From Marinococcus luteus (GTDB lineage Bacteria; Bacillota; Bacilli; Bacillales; Marinococcaceae): 64,000 nt of DNA. The position numbers and the translations under genes were made by a program. Where the stretch lies: positions 186,001-250,000 of the forward strand of contig NZ_FNNC01000001.1 of the NCBI RefSeq assembly GCF_900106595.1, written 5' to 3'. The notes under the pieces were generated by a model. That model had not been told where the DNA came from. It worked only from the letters and a program-made list of their open reading frames with translations, and did no database searches. Shown one piece after another: positions 39,933-49,338 of the stretch. Positions within the stretch are counted from its first letter, which is position 1, and each line of letters starts with the position of its first letter.

Positions 39933-39962
39933 GAAACAAAATAACAAAAGGAGGTCGACTGA

Positions 39963-40232
39963 ATGGCTTTAACACCAGAGCGTAAATCAGAGTTGATCGA
40001 AGAGTACAAAACACATGAAGGCGACACCGGTTCCCCGGAAGTGCAGATCGCTATTTTGACGGAGCAGATCGTTTCGTTGAACGAACACCTGCGTGAGCAT
40101 AAAAAGGACCACCATTCCCGCCGCGGGCTTTTAAAAATGGTTGGTAAGCGCCGTAACCTGTTAACGTACGTTCGTAATCAGGATGTTACGCGTTACCGCG
40201 ATATCATTAATAAACTCGGCTTGCGCCGTTAA
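39963..40232 (+). CDS. rpsO: 30S ribosomal protein S15
   Basis: Primary 16S rRNA-binding protein uS15, 89 residues. The string [17 protein letters not shown] and [17 protein letters not shown] are diagnostic. ATG 39963 follows AAAGGAGG. Own promoter, structured leader and own terminator (40244-40268). It precedes pnp, the classic bacterial pairing. Confidence 0.98.
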   Translation: MALTPERKSELIEEYKTHEGDTGSPEVQIAILTEQIVSLNEHLREHKKDHHSRRGLLKMVGKRRNLLTYVRNQDVTRYRDIINKLGLRR

Positions 40233-40243
40233 GAATGACTGGG

Positions 40244-40268
40244 AAGCGGGAGGTATCTCCCGCTTTTT
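40244..40268 (+). terminator. Intrinsic terminator after rpsO
   Basis: AAGCGGGAG (40244-40252) and CTCCCGCTT (40257-40265) form a 9-bp stem with a four-base loop and a T5 run. Confidence 0.92.
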
Positions 40269-40307
40269 CTCTTACCTAAAAACAACCATGTGCATAACGT
40301 ATGCGTC

Positions 40308-40476
40308 TGTGCGGTATGAATGATCCCTTACGCACATCTCACAAGCTTAGCGCGTAAGCAGCGGAGGCTTCCGCGCTAAGCTTGTGCGCACGAAAGGGTT
40401 TCCTGCCAGGAGGCAGTACCGGCGGGATGGAATATTTATATCCGGACAGGCAGACGTATACGTGAAAAAACGTATA
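40308..40476 (+). promoter_or_regulatory. Structured pnp leader with a long perfect stem
   Basis: A 15-bp perfect inverted repeat (40340-40354 with 40372-40386), extended by AAGC/GCTT in its loop, dominates the gap before pnp. An alternative stem, CTTACGC (40327-40333) with GCGTAAG (40352-40358), would disrupt it. Further small hairpins CTGCC/GGCAG (about 40403-40415) and ATACGT/ACGTAT lie nearer the start. No T-run follows the long stem, and no good promoter was found. Confidence 0.6.
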
Positions 40477-40490
40477 GGAGGTCCTGAAAT

Positions 40491-42593
40491 TTGGAACAAG
40501 AAAAGAAAACATACTCAATTGAATGGGCGGGGCAGACGCTGACCGTCGAAACAGGCCACATTGCGAAACAGGCAAACGGAGCGGTCATGATCCGCTACGG
40601 AGACACCGTGGTGCTCTCCACCGTGACGGCTTCAAAGGAACCAAAGGATCTTCCGTTCTTCCCTCTTACGGTAAATTACGAAGAGCGGCTGTATGCGGCA
40701 GGGAAAATTCCCGGCGGTTTTATTAAGCGCGAAGGACGGCCAAGCGAAACAGCGGTTTTAACCAGCCGTCTGATTGACCGTCCGATCCGCCCGCTTTTCC
40801 CGGACGGCTTCCGTAATGATGTGCAGGTAATCAACATGGTGATGAGCGTGGACCAGTCCGCCTCCCCGGAAATTGCGGCTATGGTCGGCTCGTCGCTCGC
40901 TCTCTCCCTGTCGGACATTCCGTTTTACGGTCCGGTTTCGGGTGCTGTGATCGGTCGGGTCGACGGCGAATTTGTCGTCAATCCTTCGGAATCCGAAGCG
41001 GCGAGAAGCGATATTGAACTGACGGTTGCCGGCACGAAAGACGCCATCAACATGGTGGAAGCCGGAGCGGACGAAGTGCCGGAGGAAACGATGCTTGAAG
41101 GCATTATGTTCGGCCATGAAGAAATCAAGCGCCTGGTGGAATTCCAGGAAGGCATCATCAGTGAACTCGGCCAGGAGAAAATGGAAGTACAGCTGTCCCA
41201 GACGGATAAAGACCTCGAAGAAACGATCCGCAGCCAGTTTCAGGACTCCGTGAAGGAAGCAGTAATGGTCAAGGATAAAAAAGAACGCGACGTGGCCATC
41301 CAGGAGCTGAAAACGCAGATCTCCGAGCCGTATGAAGATGAGGAACAGCATAGCGAAGTAAAAGACATCTTTGAAAAGCTTGTCAAAGCAGAATTCCGCC
41401 GCCTGATTACGGAAGAGCATATACGCCCGGACGGACGCGGTCCGGATGACATCCGTCAGTTGACGTCCGAGGTGGACATTCTGCCGCGCACGCACGGCTC
41501 CGGTCTGTTCACCCGCGGCCAGACGCAGGCGCTCAGCATCTGCACGCTCGGCGCTCTCGGAGAGGTGCAGATCATCGACGGCCTCGGCACCGAAACATCG
41601 AAGCGGTTTTTGCACCACTATAACTTCCCGAACTTCAGTGTCGGGGAAACCGGTCCGATCCGCGGGCCGGGCCGGCGGGAAATCGGACACGGTGCTCTCG
41701 GCGAACGCGCCCTGGAAAAGGTCGTGCCCTCCGAGGAGGAATTCCCGTACACGATCCGCCTGGTGTCCGAAGTGCTTGAGTCCAACGGTTCCACCTCCCA
41801 GGCGAGCATCTGCGCGAGCACGCTTGCCATGATGGACGCCGGTGTGCCGATCAAATCGCCGGTTGCCGGTATTGCGATGGGTCTTGTGAAAGAAGGCGAC
41901 GACCTGGCCGTGTTAACCGACATTCAGGGCATGGAAGACGCTCTCGGCGACATGGACTTTAAAGTAGCCGGAACGGCAGACGGCGTAACGGCGCTGCAAA
42001 TGGATATCAAACTGGCGGGTATTGACCGCGAAGTGCTCGAATTTGCCCTCAAACGGGCAAAGGTTGCACGCATGAAAGTACTCGAAAACATGCTCGCTAC
42101 GATCAGCGAGACACGCGGCGAGCTTTCCCCGTATGCGCCAAAAATTATGTCCATGCAAATCAAGCCGGATAAAATCCGTGATGTGATCGGCCCGAGCGGG
42201 AAAACGATCAATCAGATTATTGAAGATACCGGCGTGAAAATTGATATCGAGCAGGACGGCACTGTCTTTATTTCCTCGACCGAGCAGGATAAGAACGAGG
42301 AAGCGAAAAAAGTCATTGAAGATTTAATTCGTGAAGTAGAGCCGGGCGAGACGTATTTAGGAAAGGTCAAACGCGTCGAGAAGTTTGGCGCCTTCGTGGA
42401 GCTGTTTAAAGGAAAAGAAGGCCTCGTCCACATTTCCCAGCTGAACCACGAGCGTGTGAACAAAGTGGAAGACGTTGTCTCTATCGGGGACGAAGTTATG
42501 GTCAAAGTAACAGAAATAGACAATCAGGGACGGATTAACTTATCGAGAAAAGCGTTGCTTGCGAAAGAAAGCTCCGACACATCTTCTCAGTAA
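40491..42593 (+). CDS. pnp: Polyribonucleotide nucleotidyltransferase (PNPase)
   Basis: Phosphorolytic 3'-5' exoribonuclease, a core mRNA-decay enzyme. 700 residues from TTG 40491, eight bases after AGGAGG. Two RNase PH domains (about 1-230 and 310-540) with an all-helical linker, then KH ([10 protein letters not shown], about 563) and S1 ([15 protein letters not shown], about 624) domains. The N-terminus matches the B. subtilis protein closely, supporting the TTG start. A strong terminator follows. Confidence 0.98.
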   Translation: MEQEKKTYSIEWAGQTLTVETGHIAKQANGAVMIRYGDTVVLSTVTASKEPKDLPFFPLTVNYEERLYAAGKIPGGFIKREGRPSETAVLTSRLIDRPIRPLFPDGFRNDVQVINMVMSVDQSASPEIAAMVGSSLALSLSDIPFYGPVSGAVIGRVDGEFVVNPSESEAARSDIELTVAGTKDAINMVEAGADEVPEETMLEGIMFGHEEIKRLVEFQEGIISELGQEKMEVQLSQTDKDLEETIRSQFQDSVKEAVMVKDKKERDVAIQELKTQISEPYEDEEQHSEVKDIFEKLVKAEFRRLITEEHIRPDGRGPDDIRQLTSEVDILPRTHGSGLFTRGQTQALSICTLGALGEVQIIDGLGTETSKRFLHHYNFPNFSVGETGPIRGPGRREIGHGALGERALEKVVPSEEEFPYTIRLVSEVLESNGSTSQASICASTLAMMDAGVPIKSPVAGIAMGLVKEGDDLAVLTDIQGMEDALGDMDFKVAGTADGVTALQMDIKLAGIDREVLEFALKRAKVARMKVLENMLATISETRGELSPYAPKIMSMQIKPDKIRDVIGPSGKTINQIIEDTGVKIDIEQDGTVFISSTEQDKNEEAKKVIEDLIREVEPGETYLGKVKRVEKFGAFVELFKGKEGLVHISQLNHERVNKVEDVVSIGDEVMVKVTEIDNQGRINLSRKALLAKESSDTSSQ

Positions 42594-42612
42594 TCCAGCT
42601 ATAGATCAGCAG

Positions 42613-42640
42613 GGACTTGGATTTCCAGGTCCTTTTTTTT
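42613..42640 (+). terminator. Intrinsic terminator after pnp
   Basis: GGACTTGG (42613-42620), loop ATTT, CCAGGTCC (42625-42632), then T8. Confidence 0.93.
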
Positions 42641-42678
42641 ATAAATATAGAGAGAATAAAAGAAGGAGGCTCAAGCAG

Positions 42679-43956
42679 ATGGTGGAAACGAAATATCTTC
42701 CGAACGGAGTGCGGCTGGTGTCAGAGCAGATTCCACACGTGCGCTCGGTGTCGCTCGGCCTGTGGATAGATGCAGGGTCGAGACAGGAACGGGCAGATGA
42801 AAACGGCATGGCTCATTTTATTGAACATATGCTGTTTAAAGGTACATCCGAACGGAGTGCGGCAGATATTGCCGGCTATTTTGATCGTATCGGCGGAGAA
42901 ATGGAAGCCTTTACGGCGAAGGACACCACCTGCCTGCAGGCAACGGTGCTCGATGAACACGCGGAACAGACGGCCGAAGTGTTTGCCGATATGTTTTTTC
43001 ATTCCCGCTTTGATCCGGAGGACGTGGAAAAAGAACGGAACGTGATTTTGGAGGAAATCAGCATGGTGGAGGATACGCCGGATGACATCATTCACGATAT
43101 GCTCTGGCAGGCTTCCTACGGCAGTCATCCGCTGGCCCGCCCGATTCTCGGCACGAGGCCGGTGCTCCGTGAGATAACCCGGGAGCGCCTGCTTGATTTT
43201 TTTCATGATCATTACACGCCGGAGCGAATTGTTATTTCGGCTGCGGGTAATGTGAGCGGGGAGCTGCTAGCCTGCCTTGAACGTTTATTTGCCGGCTGGG
43301 GCCATGGGCGCCGGGCGGCAAACCGGGAGGAGCGGGCTGTGTTTGTGCCGGGAAGAGAAGTGAAACACAGGGAAACCGAACAGGCCCACCTGTGTCTGGG
43401 CTTCCCGGGTGTTTCCCGCTTTCATGACCATTATTTTGCGGAAGTACTCTGGAATAACCTGCTCGGCGGTTCCATGAGCAGCCGCCTGTTTCAGGAAGTC
43501 CGGGAGGACCGGGGGCTGGCATATTCCATTTTTTCTTCGTTTGAAGCCTTTGAACGTACTGGCTTTCATACGATTTACAGCGCGGCGGCTCCAGAGCGGG
43601 TGGAAGAGCTGCTCGAGACAATTGATGGACTGTTTGAACGTTTATCCGCCGGAAACATTAAAGAAACGGAGATTGAAAACCACCGGTCGCAGCTGAAATC
43701 GGCTTTTGTACTGGGGCTGGAGTCGTCAGCAGCCCGCATGGCCCGGAACGCACGAAATGAAATGCTGTTTGGCCGGCACCCCGGCATCGATGAAACCCTG
43801 GACAGGCTCAGCCGTGTGCAGCTCGAACACGTCGAGGAGCGGGGACGGGCGATGATGCAGACGCCGCCGAGCGCCTCACTTATCCAGCCAAATGGCCATC
43901 TGCCGGAGCTATTGAAGAAAAACAGCTCCAATTTCAGCGTGAGTATCGAAGAATAA
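42679..43956 (+). CDS. mlpA: M16 family zinc peptidase MlpA (YmxG)
   Basis: Insulinase-type processing peptidase, 425 residues from ATG 42679 after AGAAGGAGG. The inverted zinc motif HFIEH (His46, Glu49, His50) and the downstream glutamate region EEISMVEDTPDD are intact, so it should be active. B. subtilis MlpA has been linked to regulation of extracellular protease genes. It sits after pnp as in B. subtilis, but the next genes there (ymxH, dpaA, dpaB) are missing and asd follows. Confidence 0.92.
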   Translation: MVETKYLPNGVRLVSEQIPHVRSVSLGLWIDAGSRQERADENGMAHFIEHMLFKGTSERSAADIAGYFDRIGGEMEAFTAKDTTCLQATVLDEHAEQTAEVFADMFFHSRFDPEDVEKERNVILEEISMVEDTPDDIIHDMLWQASYGSHPLARPILGTRPVLREITRERLLDFFHDHYTPERIVISAAGNVSGELLACLERLFAGWGHGRRAANREERAVFVPGREVKHRETEQAHLCLGFPGVSRFHDHYFAEVLWNNLLGGSMSSRLFQEVREDRGLAYSIFSSFEAFERTGFHTIYSAAAPERVEELLETIDGLFERLSAGNIKETEIENHRSQLKSAFVLGLESSAARMARNARNEMLFGRHPGIDETLDRLSRVQLEHVEERGRAMMQTPPSASLIQPNGHLPELLKKNSSNFSVSIEE

Positions 43957-44054
43957 GCCAGAATTGCCCTTTTCAGTGCTGACAAGTGTGGTAAAATAAA
44001 GCAAAGTTTGTTTTAATAAATGTGAAATGGATGAACCAGAAAGGGAGAATGAAC

Positions 44055-45101
44055 ATGTCTAACGAAACATATACTGTAGCGGTCGTAGGCGCAACCGGCG
44101 CCGTTGGCCAGCAGATGCTGAAAACTTTAGAAAATAAAAATTTCCCCGTTGGAGAGCTGAAGCTGTTATCCTCGAGCCGCTCCGCCGGTAAAAAAATGAC
44201 GTTTAAAGGCCGGGAATACACGCTCGAAGAAGCAACACCGGAATCGTTTGAAGGGGTTCAGATCGCCTTATTTTCCGCGGGCGGCTCCATATCCAAAGCG
44301 CTGGCTCCCGAAGCGGTTAAACGGGGGGCGGTTGTCGTCGATAACACGAGCGCCTACCGGATGGACCCGGACACCCCGCTTGTCGTGCCGGAAGTGAATG
44401 AAGAAGACCTGCACAACCACAATGGCATTATCGCGAACCCGAACTGCTCGACGATCCAGATGGCAGTGGCACTTGAGCCGATCCGTCAGAAATACGGGCT
44501 GAAAAAAGTGATCGTCTCCACGTATCAGGCCGTCTCCGGTGCCGGGCTTGACGCGGTCGAGGAAATGAACACCCAGTCGGCCGCAGTGCTGAACGGTGAA
44601 GAAGCTGAAGCTAACCTTATGCCGGTCAGCGGTGATGAAAAGCACTACCAGATCGCTTTCAATGCGATCCCGCAGATCGACAAGTTCCAGGACAACGGCT
44701 ATACGTTTGAAGAAATGAAAATGATCAATGAAACGAAAAAAATTCTTCATATGGACGACCTGCCTGTAGCAGCGACGTGCGTACGTCTTCCGGTTGCCAC
44801 CGGGCACTCGGAGTCGGTGTATATTGAAACAGAAACCGGCAATCCGGATGTCAAAGAGCTGCAGCAGACGCTGTCCGAAGGCGAAGGCATCACCCTTCAG
44901 GACGATCCGTCCAACCAGGTGTACCCGATGGCTGTTAACAGCGTCGGCCTGCCGGATGTATTTGTCGGCCGTATCCGCCGCGACCTTGACCGCGAAAACG
45001 CATACCATTTCTGGGTTGTATCGGATAATCTCTTAAAAGGTGCCGCGTATAACTCGGTACAGATTGCCGAAAGCCTGATCCGCCTTAATCTGATCAAATA
45101 A
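44055..45101 (+). CDS. asd: Aspartate-semialdehyde dehydrogenase
   Basis: Reduces aspartyl phosphate to the semialdehyde, the branch point to lysine/DAP, threonine and methionine. 348 residues from ATG 44055 (AAAGGGAGA upstream). [15 protein letters not shown] binds NADP; the catalytic cysteine is in [15 protein letters not shown] is near the C-terminus. A possible -10 TAAAAT is at 43992. Directly followed by dapG and dapA, a contiguous block for DAP supply. Confidence 0.98.
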   Translation: MSNETYTVAVVGATGAVGQQMLKTLENKNFPVGELKLLSSSRSAGKKMTFKGREYTLEEATPESFEGVQIALFSAGGSISKALAPEAVKRGAVVVDNTSAYRMDPDTPLVVPEVNEEDLHNHNGIIANPNCSTIQMAVALEPIRQKYGLKKVIVSTYQAVSGAGLDAVEEMNTQSAAVLNGEEAEANLMPVSGDEKHYQIAFNAIPQIDKFQDNGYTFEEMKMINETKKILHMDDLPVAATCVRLPVATGHSESVYIETETGNPDVKELQQTLSEGEGITLQDDPSNQVYPMAVNSVGLPDVFVGRIRRDLDRENAYHFWVVSDNLLKGAAYNSVQIAESLIRLNLIK

Positions 45102-45121
45102 CCTGTGAGGGAGCCGGACCG

Positions 45122-46366
45122 ATGAATATAATCGTTCAAAAATTTGGCGGTACGTCTGTAAAAACGAAGGAACTGCGCGAGCAGGCCGCCGGCCATATCG
45201 AAGACGCGGTTCGTGAAGGCTATAAGGTGGTGGTTGTCGTTTCTGCCATGGGGCGGAGCGGGGATCCTTACGCCACCGATACCCTTCTCAGCCTGATCGA
45301 TGAAAGCGCGCCGGGAGAAGGCGGAGCCGAGCGCGACCTGCTGGTGTCGTGCGGGGAAACCATCTCCGCTGTTGTGTTTACGGAGCTTCTGCGCTCGAAG
45401 CAGCTGAAGGCAGCTGCCTTAAACGGGGCGCAGGCCGGGTTTATTACCGACAGCAATCACGGCAGCGCCAAAATCATCGATATGCGCACGGAAAAAGTGG
45501 AAGAGCTGCTTGCCACCCACGACGCTGTTGTCGTTACCGGATTTCAGGGCGTCAGCGAGGAAGGTATGGTGACAACGCTCGGACGAGGCGGCAGCGATAC
45601 GTCGGCGACTGCGCTCGGCACGGCCCTGAAGGCGGAATGGGTGGACATTTTTACCGACGTCGAAGGCATGATGACGGCAGACCCCCGGGTAGTGGAAGAC
45701 GCGAGACTGCTTTCCACCGTCACCTATCAGGAAATCTGCAACATGGCGTACCAGGGGGCGAAGGTTATTCACCCCCGTGCGGTTGAAATTGCGATGCAGG
45801 GGAAAGTCCCGATCCGTATCCGGTCGACGTCGACCAAAGAGCCGGGCACGCTGATTACGTCCATGCTCGGCGGTGCCCCGGGCCGGGAGGTGGCTGAACG
45901 CCTGATTACCGGCATTGCCCACATTCCGTCGCTCACCCAGATCAGCGTCGCGGCGGACCCGGAGCAGTCAGAAGACATGCATGCCCGCGTGTTTCAGCGG
46001 ATGGAAAGTCTCGGTTTGAGTGTGGATTTTATTAATATCGGGCCAGCAAGCGCCGTGTTCACCGTGCCGGATCCGCATGCAAAAATAGCGGTCGATGCCC
46101 TTGAAGAAGACGGCTGGAGCATTTCGGCGGTGACGCACTGCGCCAAAGTCAGCGTCGTCGGCGCCGGCATGACGGGCGTACCGGGGGTTGCATCTAAAAT
46201 TGTTACCGCTCTGTCGGAAGCCGGGGTGCCGATTTTACAGTCGGCGGATTCGCATACGACCATCTGGGCGCTTGTGCGTGAACAGGATACGGATAAAGCA
46301 GTGTCCGCCCTTCACCGCGTATTTGATCTCGGGCGTGCCGGCGTACGCCCCCCATCTGTTTCCTAG
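45122..46366 (+). CDS. dapG: Aspartokinase I (DapG)
   Basis: Phosphorylates aspartate at the head of the pathway. 414 residues; kinase domain starting IVQKFGGTSVKT with GRGGSDTSATAL and DVEGMMTADPR, then two ACT domains (about 265-405). In B. subtilis DapG is the DAP-inhibited isoenzyme; the same control is inferred here from locus and similarity. ATG 45122 follows GTGAGGGAG, 20 bases after asd. Confidence 0.96.
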   Translation: MNIIVQKFGGTSVKTKELREQAAGHIEDAVREGYKVVVVVSAMGRSGDPYATDTLLSLIDESAPGEGGAERDLLVSCGETISAVVFTELLRSKQLKAAALNGAQAGFITDSNHGSAKIIDMRTEKVEELLATHDAVVVTGFQGVSEEGMVTTLGRGGSDTSATALGTALKAEWVDIFTDVEGMMTADPRVVEDARLLSTVTYQEICNMAYQGAKVIHPRAVEIAMQGKVPIRIRSTSTKEPGTLITSMLGGAPGREVAERLITGIAHIPSLTQISVAADPEQSEDMHARVFQRMESLGLSVDFINIGPASAVFTVPDPHAKIAVDALEEDGWSISAVTHCAKVSVVGAGMTGVPGVASKIVTALSEAGVPILQSADSHTTIWALVREQDTDKAVSALHRVFDLGRAGVRPPSVS

Positions 46367-46430
46367 TAAGCTGCAGAGTCTCATCACGATCCGCACCGAT
46401 TCCCTGCAGATGAGAGAAAGGAGCCGACCT

Positions 46431-47303
46431 ATGGCTTTTGGACAGTTACTTACAGCAATGGTTACACCTTTTCATGAAAATGGCGACATTCACTGGGAGC
46501 AAGTCGAGCAGCTGACGGAGCATTTGATTGCGACAAAAAGCGACGGCGTCGTTGTAGCCGGTACGACCGGAGAATCCCCGACGCTCAGCAGTGAAGAGAA
46601 GCTGCAGCTGTTCCGCCGGGTGAAAGACATTGCCGGCAGCCGGATGGATGTGATAGGCGGCGTCGGTACGAACAACACGGCGTACTCCGCCGACCTGGCG
46701 AATGAAGCGACAAAGATCGGGATTGACGGCCTGATGGCGGTAACTCCGTATTACAACAAGCCGAACCAGGAAGGCATGTATCAGCACTTTCAGCGGATTG
46801 CCGCAGCCACGACGCTGCCCTTGATGATTTATAATATTCCGGGGCGCTGTATCGTCAATCTGCTGCCGGAAACGCTGCTACGGCTTGCGGAGATCTCCAA
46901 CATTACGTCGGTGAAAGAGGCGTGCGGGAACCTTGATCAGATTTCGCACTTTCTGTCTTCTGCGCCGAAGGATTTCCAGCTGTTCAGCGGCGATGATTCG
47001 CTGACGCTCCCGACGCTTTCGGTCGGCGGCGACGGCGTAGTGTCCGTGGCGGCGCACATTGCCGGGGAGGATCTGCAGCAGATGATGACGGATTTCTTTT
47101 CGGGACGCGTGCAGCGGGCGGCAGAAGCGCACCGGACGCTCCTTCCGAAGATGCGGGCCTGCTTTATGGCTCCGAACCCGTCTCCGGTAAAGGCTATGCT
47201 TGAACAGATGGGCGTTACCGGACGCTATACGCGGCTGCCGCTCGTGCCGCTGACGGATGCCGAAATCCGCCAGCTTGAGCAGTGGTTTACCGCCGCTTCC
47301 TAA
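46431..47303 (+). CDS. dapA: 4-hydroxy-tetrahydrodipicolinate synthase
   Basis: Condenses aspartate semialdehyde with pyruvate to enter the DAP/lysine pathway. 290 residues from ATG 46431 with GAAAGGAG upstream; the frame opens earlier at 46188 but only through dapG. The Schiff-base lysine is in SVKEACGN, the catalytic tyrosine in YNIPGR, and GTTGESPTLS binds substrate. The block ends at the terminator 47319-47353. Confidence 0.97.
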   Translation: MAFGQLLTAMVTPFHENGDIHWEQVEQLTEHLIATKSDGVVVAGTTGESPTLSSEEKLQLFRRVKDIAGSRMDVIGGVGTNNTAYSADLANEATKIGIDGLMAVTPYYNKPNQEGMYQHFQRIAAATTLPLMIYNIPGRCIVNLLPETLLRLAEISNITSVKEACGNLDQISHFLSSAPKDFQLFSGDDSLTLPTLSVGGDGVVSVAAHIAGEDLQQMMTDFFSGRVQRAAEAHRTLLPKMRACFMAPNPSPVKAMLEQMGVTGRYTRLPLVPLTDAEIRQLEQWFTAAS

Positions 47304-47318
47304 CGGTTATTTCTATCA

Positions 47319-47353
47319 GGACACCGGCAGCCCCGCTGCCGGTGTCCCGTTTT
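47319..47353 (+). terminator. Intrinsic terminator after dapA
   Basis: GGACACCGGCAG (47319-47330) pairs with CTGCCGGTGTCC (47336-47347), a 12-bp stem, then CGTTTTAT. Confidence 0.85.
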
Positions 47354-47425
47354 ATATACATAGAAAAGTGAAGGGGAAATCGCTGGTGCGAGGCCGCTCA
47401 AAATGCTTGGGCGCAATAGTTTCTC

Positions 47426-47455
47426 TTGTATTTCAAAAACCGCCTGGGTTATACT
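47426..47455 (+). promoter_or_regulatory. Promoter of rnjB
   Basis: TTGTAT (47426-47431), 18 bp, TATACT (47450-47455). The leader to the TTG start is about 105 bases with no clear hairpin. Confidence 0.65.
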
Positions 47456-47567
47456 GAGTATAAGTGATTTGTGCGGAAACCATTCACTCAAAGGGAAAAA
47501 TGTTTCTTTTTGGGGCCGTAAATCGACGTCAGCAATAATTCATTTTTAATTTAGGAGGAAATATACT

Positions 47568-49232
47568 TTGGCCACACAAGCGAATGGTAACGTTCGTGTT
47601 TTTTCCCTTGGCGGCATCGGGGAAATCGGAAAAAATATGTACGTTATAGAATCAGAACAGGACATGATTGTCATAGACGCAGGACTAATGTTTCCAGAAG
47701 ATGACATGCTCGGAATTGATATCGTCATTCCGGATATTTCATATTTAACCCAGAACAAAGAAAAACTCCGCGGGATCTTTTTGACCCACGGACACGAAGA
47801 CCATATCGGAGCTTTGACCTACATTCTCCGCCAGGTGCACGTGCCGATCTACGGCACCAAGCTTACGCTTGGCATCGTAGAGTCGTACGTAAAAGAAAAA
47901 GGACTCCGCAAGAAACCGGATTTCCGGGTGGTGCACGACAACAGTGTGATCCAGACCGGTCAGCTGAAGACAAGCTTCTTCCGCACCAACCACAGCATCC
48001 CGGATTCGGTCGGCATGGTTGTACAGACGCCGGAGGGCGTTATTGTCCACACCGGCGATTTCAAATTTGACCAGACGCCGGTCGACGGGCAGTACACGAG
48101 CCTCGATAAATTGACCGAGATCGGCAAGAAGGGCGTTCTCTGCCTGCTTTCTGACAGCATTAACGCTGAAGTGCCGGGCGTAAGCCCGTCGGAAGCGATT
48201 GCCGGAAACGGCATCATGGATATCTTTTTAGAAACCGAAGGACGCATCGTAATTACAACCTTTGCGACCAACATTCACCGCATTCAGCAGGTGATCCAGG
48301 CAGCGGAGGAAAGCGGCCGCAAAATCGCCGTGAATGGCCAGGCGATGGAAAAAACGATTGAAATTTCGCGCCGGCTCGGGTATCTCGATGCCGAAGACGA
48401 TATTTTCATTACAACCGATCAGGTTGAAGATACGGATCCGAAGAAAGTGGCGATTTTGTGCACAGGCAGCCAGGGCGAGCCAGTCTCTGCGCTGATGAAT
48501 ATGGCGAAGGGCGAAGACGACAATTTAACCATTGAAGAAGGCGACATGGTTATTATCGCCGCCAACCCGGTAGCCGGGAACGAAAAAACGGTGTCGCAGA
48601 CGATCGATTTTCTCTACCAGATTGGCGCAGAGGTCGTTATGGGCGAAAACGTGCATTCCTCCGGCCACGCCCGCCAGGAAGAGCTCAAAATGATGCTGAA
48701 CCTGGTGAAGCCGCAGTACTTTATTCCAGTACACGGCGAGTACCGGATGCAGTTTGTGCACGGGGAACTCGCGGAAGAGACCGGCATGGATCCAAACAAC
48801 GTCTTTCTGCTTGATAAAGGGGAAGTCGTGGAATTCAGCAAAGGCAAAGCCGTGAAGTCCGGCAAAGTACCGGCCGGAAACGTCTTAATTGACGGCCTCG
48901 GCATCGGTGATGTGGGCAACATTGTCCTCCGCGATCGCCGCCTGCTGTCCGAAGACGGCATCCTCGTTGTCGTCGTGACGCTCAGCAAAAAATCCGGCAC
49001 CATCGTAAGCGGTCCGGACATTATTTCCCGCGGCTTCGTTTACGTGCGCGAATCCGAAGAGCTGATGGAAAAAGCGCACAAAAAAGTATCCGAAACCCTT
49101 GAAAAATCGATCAGCGAGAATGTCAGCGAATGGTCGACGCTCAAAAGCAGCATCCGGGACTCCATGAGCCGTTTTCTGTTTGAAAAAACCAAACGGCGCC
49201 CGATGATTCTGCCGATTATTATGGAAATTTAA
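47568..49232 (+). CDS. rnjB: Ribonuclease J (J2 locus), full catalytic motif
   Basis: Metallo-beta-lactamase/beta-CASP ribonuclease with endo- and 5' exonuclease activity. 554 residues from TTG 47568 after TTAGGAGGAAA. By position after dapA it is the RNase J2 gene. The active site THGHEDH (His74, His76, Asp78, His79), His142 and HTGDFKFD (Asp164) are all intact; as I recall, B. subtilis J2 has THGHDEN and is weakly active. The C-terminus ends RRPMILPIIMEI as in both paralogues. J1 would lie elsewhere. Confidence 0.92.
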   Translation: MATQANGNVRVFSLGGIGEIGKNMYVIESEQDMIVIDAGLMFPEDDMLGIDIVIPDISYLTQNKEKLRGIFLTHGHEDHIGALTYILRQVHVPIYGTKLTLGIVESYVKEKGLRKKPDFRVVHDNSVIQTGQLKTSFFRTNHSIPDSVGMVVQTPEGVIVHTGDFKFDQTPVDGQYTSLDKLTEIGKKGVLCLLSDSINAEVPGVSPSEAIAGNGIMDIFLETEGRIVITTFATNIHRIQQVIQAAEESGRKIAVNGQAMEKTIEISRRLGYLDAEDDIFITTDQVEDTDPKKVAILCTGSQGEPVSALMNMAKGEDDNLTIEEGDMVIIAANPVAGNEKTVSQTIDFLYQIGAEVVMGENVHSSGHARQEELKMMLNLVKPQYFIPVHGEYRMQFVHGELAEETGMDPNNVFLLDKGEVVEFSKGKAVKSGKVPAGNVLIDGLGIGDVGNIVLRDRRLLSEDGILVVVVTLSKKSGTIVSGPDIISRGFVYVRESEELMEKAHKKVSETLEKSISENVSEWSTLKSSIRDSMSRFLFEKTKRRPMILPIIMEI

Positions 49233-49255
49233 AAGCACGCGAAAAGCTTGCCATG

Positions 49256-49299
49256 ACACACCCCTGCATTAGCCAGTTTGGCGGGCAGGGGGTGTTTTA
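49256..49299 (+). terminator. Intrinsic terminator after rnjB
   Basis: ACACCCCTGC-type left arm (49256-49267) pairs with GCAGGGGGTGT (49285-49295), inner GCCA/GGC pairing, then TTTTATT. Confidence 0.82.
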
Positions 49300-49338
49300 T
49301 TGAATAGAGTTTTTTTTCGGTAAGAAAGGAGCCAAACC

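Noticed and set aside
43957-44054. Lysine riboswitch before asd
   Set aside because: The gap is under 100 bases, too short for the aptamer, and lacks its helices.
46188-46430. Possible long N-terminal extension of DapA
   Set aside because: It lies inside dapG in another frame; ATG 46431 has a good ribosome binding site and family length.
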